Assembly: GCF_038397715.1 (NCBI RefSeq)
Contig: NZ_CP151633.1
Coordinates: 3,286,001 to 3,350,000, forward strand
Source of the DNA: Microbacterium sp. LWO14-1.2
Lineage (GTDB): Bacteria; Actinomycetota; Actinomycetes; Actinomycetales; Microbacteriaceae
Direction of reading: 5' to 3'
DNA: 64,000 nucleotides
Shown here: one piece after another, positions 63,527 to 64,000 of the stretch
Numbering within the stretch: the stretch's first letter is position 1
How the letters are laid out: each line of letters opens with the position of its first letter
Notes under the pieces: model-generated
What the model was told of the DNA's origin: nothing
What the model saw: the letters and a program-made list of their open reading frames with translations, nothing else
Database searches by the model: none
Program-made: the position numbers and the translations under genes

Positions 63527-64000
63527 ATGGATCCGATTGCCGCACTTCTCGAGATCGCCTCGCTGCTCGAGCGCGAACGGGCGTCGCGGTACCGGGCCAA
63601 GGCCTTCCGGCAGGCAGCCGCGACCCTGCAGCAGCTCCCGGAGGACGTGCGGTCGGACCCGACGCGCCTGCGCGCGGCGAAGGGGATCGGCGAGTCGACG
63701 TTCTCGGTCATCCGTCAGGCGCAGGCGGGGGAGGTGCCCGACTACCTCGTCGAACTGCGCGGGGAGGTCGAGCCGGAGATCGCGTCGGAGCTCCGCTCCC
63801 GGCTGCGCGGCGACCTGCACGCCCACACGGAATGGTCGGACGGGACGACTCCGATCGCGGTGATGGCGGCAGCCGCTCGTGCACTCGGCCACGAGTATCA
63901 GGCGATCACGGATCACTCGCCGCGCCTGAGGGTCGCCCGAGGACTGTCCGCTGAGCGGCTGCGCGAGCAGATCCCCCAGGTGCGCGCGGAATCGGGCGAC
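63527..64000 (+). CDS. PHP-domain protein, PolX C-terminal type (partial)
   Basis: The first 158 codons are present; the gene runs off the right edge. Residues 1-70 form a helical, helix-hairpin-helix-like region with AAKGIGESTFSVIRQAQAG. The PHP phosphoesterase domain starts at about 95 with GDLHAHTEWSDG (His98, His100) and continues ITDHSPRL, metal-binding segments typical of PHP. The layout resembles the C-terminal half of PolX-type DNA polymerases or stand-alone PHP proteins of actinobacteria. The start ATG at 63527 follows AGGAGC, which overlaps the trpD stop. Confidence 0.85.
   Translation, partial: MDPIAALLEIASLLERERASRYRAKAFRQAAATLQQLPEDVRSDPTRLRAAKGIGESTFSVIRQAQAGEVPDYLVELRGEVEPEIASELRSRLRGDLHAHTEWSDGTTPIAVMAAAARALGHEYQAITDHSPRLRVARGLSAERLREQIPQVRAESGD

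Overview
The window is 64 kb of a high-GC actinobacterial chromosome, most probably from Microbacteriaceae and near Microbacterium (an inference). The evidence is a dcw cluster without ftsA but with sepF, yggT and divIVA, an aroG-pknL-Rv2175c-prenyltransferase neighbourhood, a class II DAHP synthase, and a QcrCAB/CtaCDEF respiratory set with a di-haem QcrC. No rRNA, tRNA, CRISPR array, insertion sequence or phage gene was seen. Genes are densely packed and no gene-free stretch exceeds 300 bp.

Layout. 1-2447: end of a GarA-like FHA protein, FtsR, a second MerR regulator, and a ParA ATPase on the minus strand. 2532-8438: pyruvate carboxylase, a ParA/MinD-like ATPase with a very acidic N-terminus, and peptide deformylase. 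8530-17977: acyl-CoA synthetase, PlsC-type acyltransferase, DAHP synthase, PASTA kinase PknL, a LysM/transglycosylase-like protein, an Rv2175c-type DNA-binding protein, a polyprenyl synthase and a DUF3040 protein. 18176-36018: MraZ operator and dcw cluster (mraZ, rsmH, ftsL, ftsI, murF, mraY, murD, ftsW, murG, murC, ftsQ, ftsZ, yggS, sepF, yggT, divIVA, lspA, rluA-type). murE is not in it.

36015-42665 is an accessory block between the rluA-type gene and dnaE. It has a TetR regulator divergent from a DUF6230/DUF6114/secreted-protein operon, a GNAT enzyme, and two tandem modules of ECF sigma factor plus CU044_5270-type membrane protein. The two sigma genes have promoters of identical geometry (GAACC-N16-GCAATAC, then GTG six bases later). 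Between the modules lies an 87-bp remnant of the C-terminus of a further CU044_5270-type gene. This block is the least described part of the window.

42754-53107: dnaE, an unknown four-helix membrane protein, hisD, nrdR, pyrD, a DUF3043 protein, an M20 dipeptidase and an ErpA-type Fe-S protein. 53205-62261: respiratory genes ctaC-ctaD-ctaF on the plus strand and ctaE-qcrC-qcrA-qcrB on the minus strand, separated by small rhodanese, GNAT and RidA genes. The window ends with trpD and the start of a PHP-domain protein.

Working together: PknL, Rv2175c and the GarA/FtsR end suggest phosphorylation-linked control of growth. MraZ, FtsZ/SepF/DivIVA and the Mur/Fts enzymes build the septum and wall. 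CtaCDEF and QcrCAB form the bc1-aa3 oxidase. A recurring regulatory theme is a TANNNT -10 box placed 6-9 bases before the start codon, as expected for leaderless transcripts.
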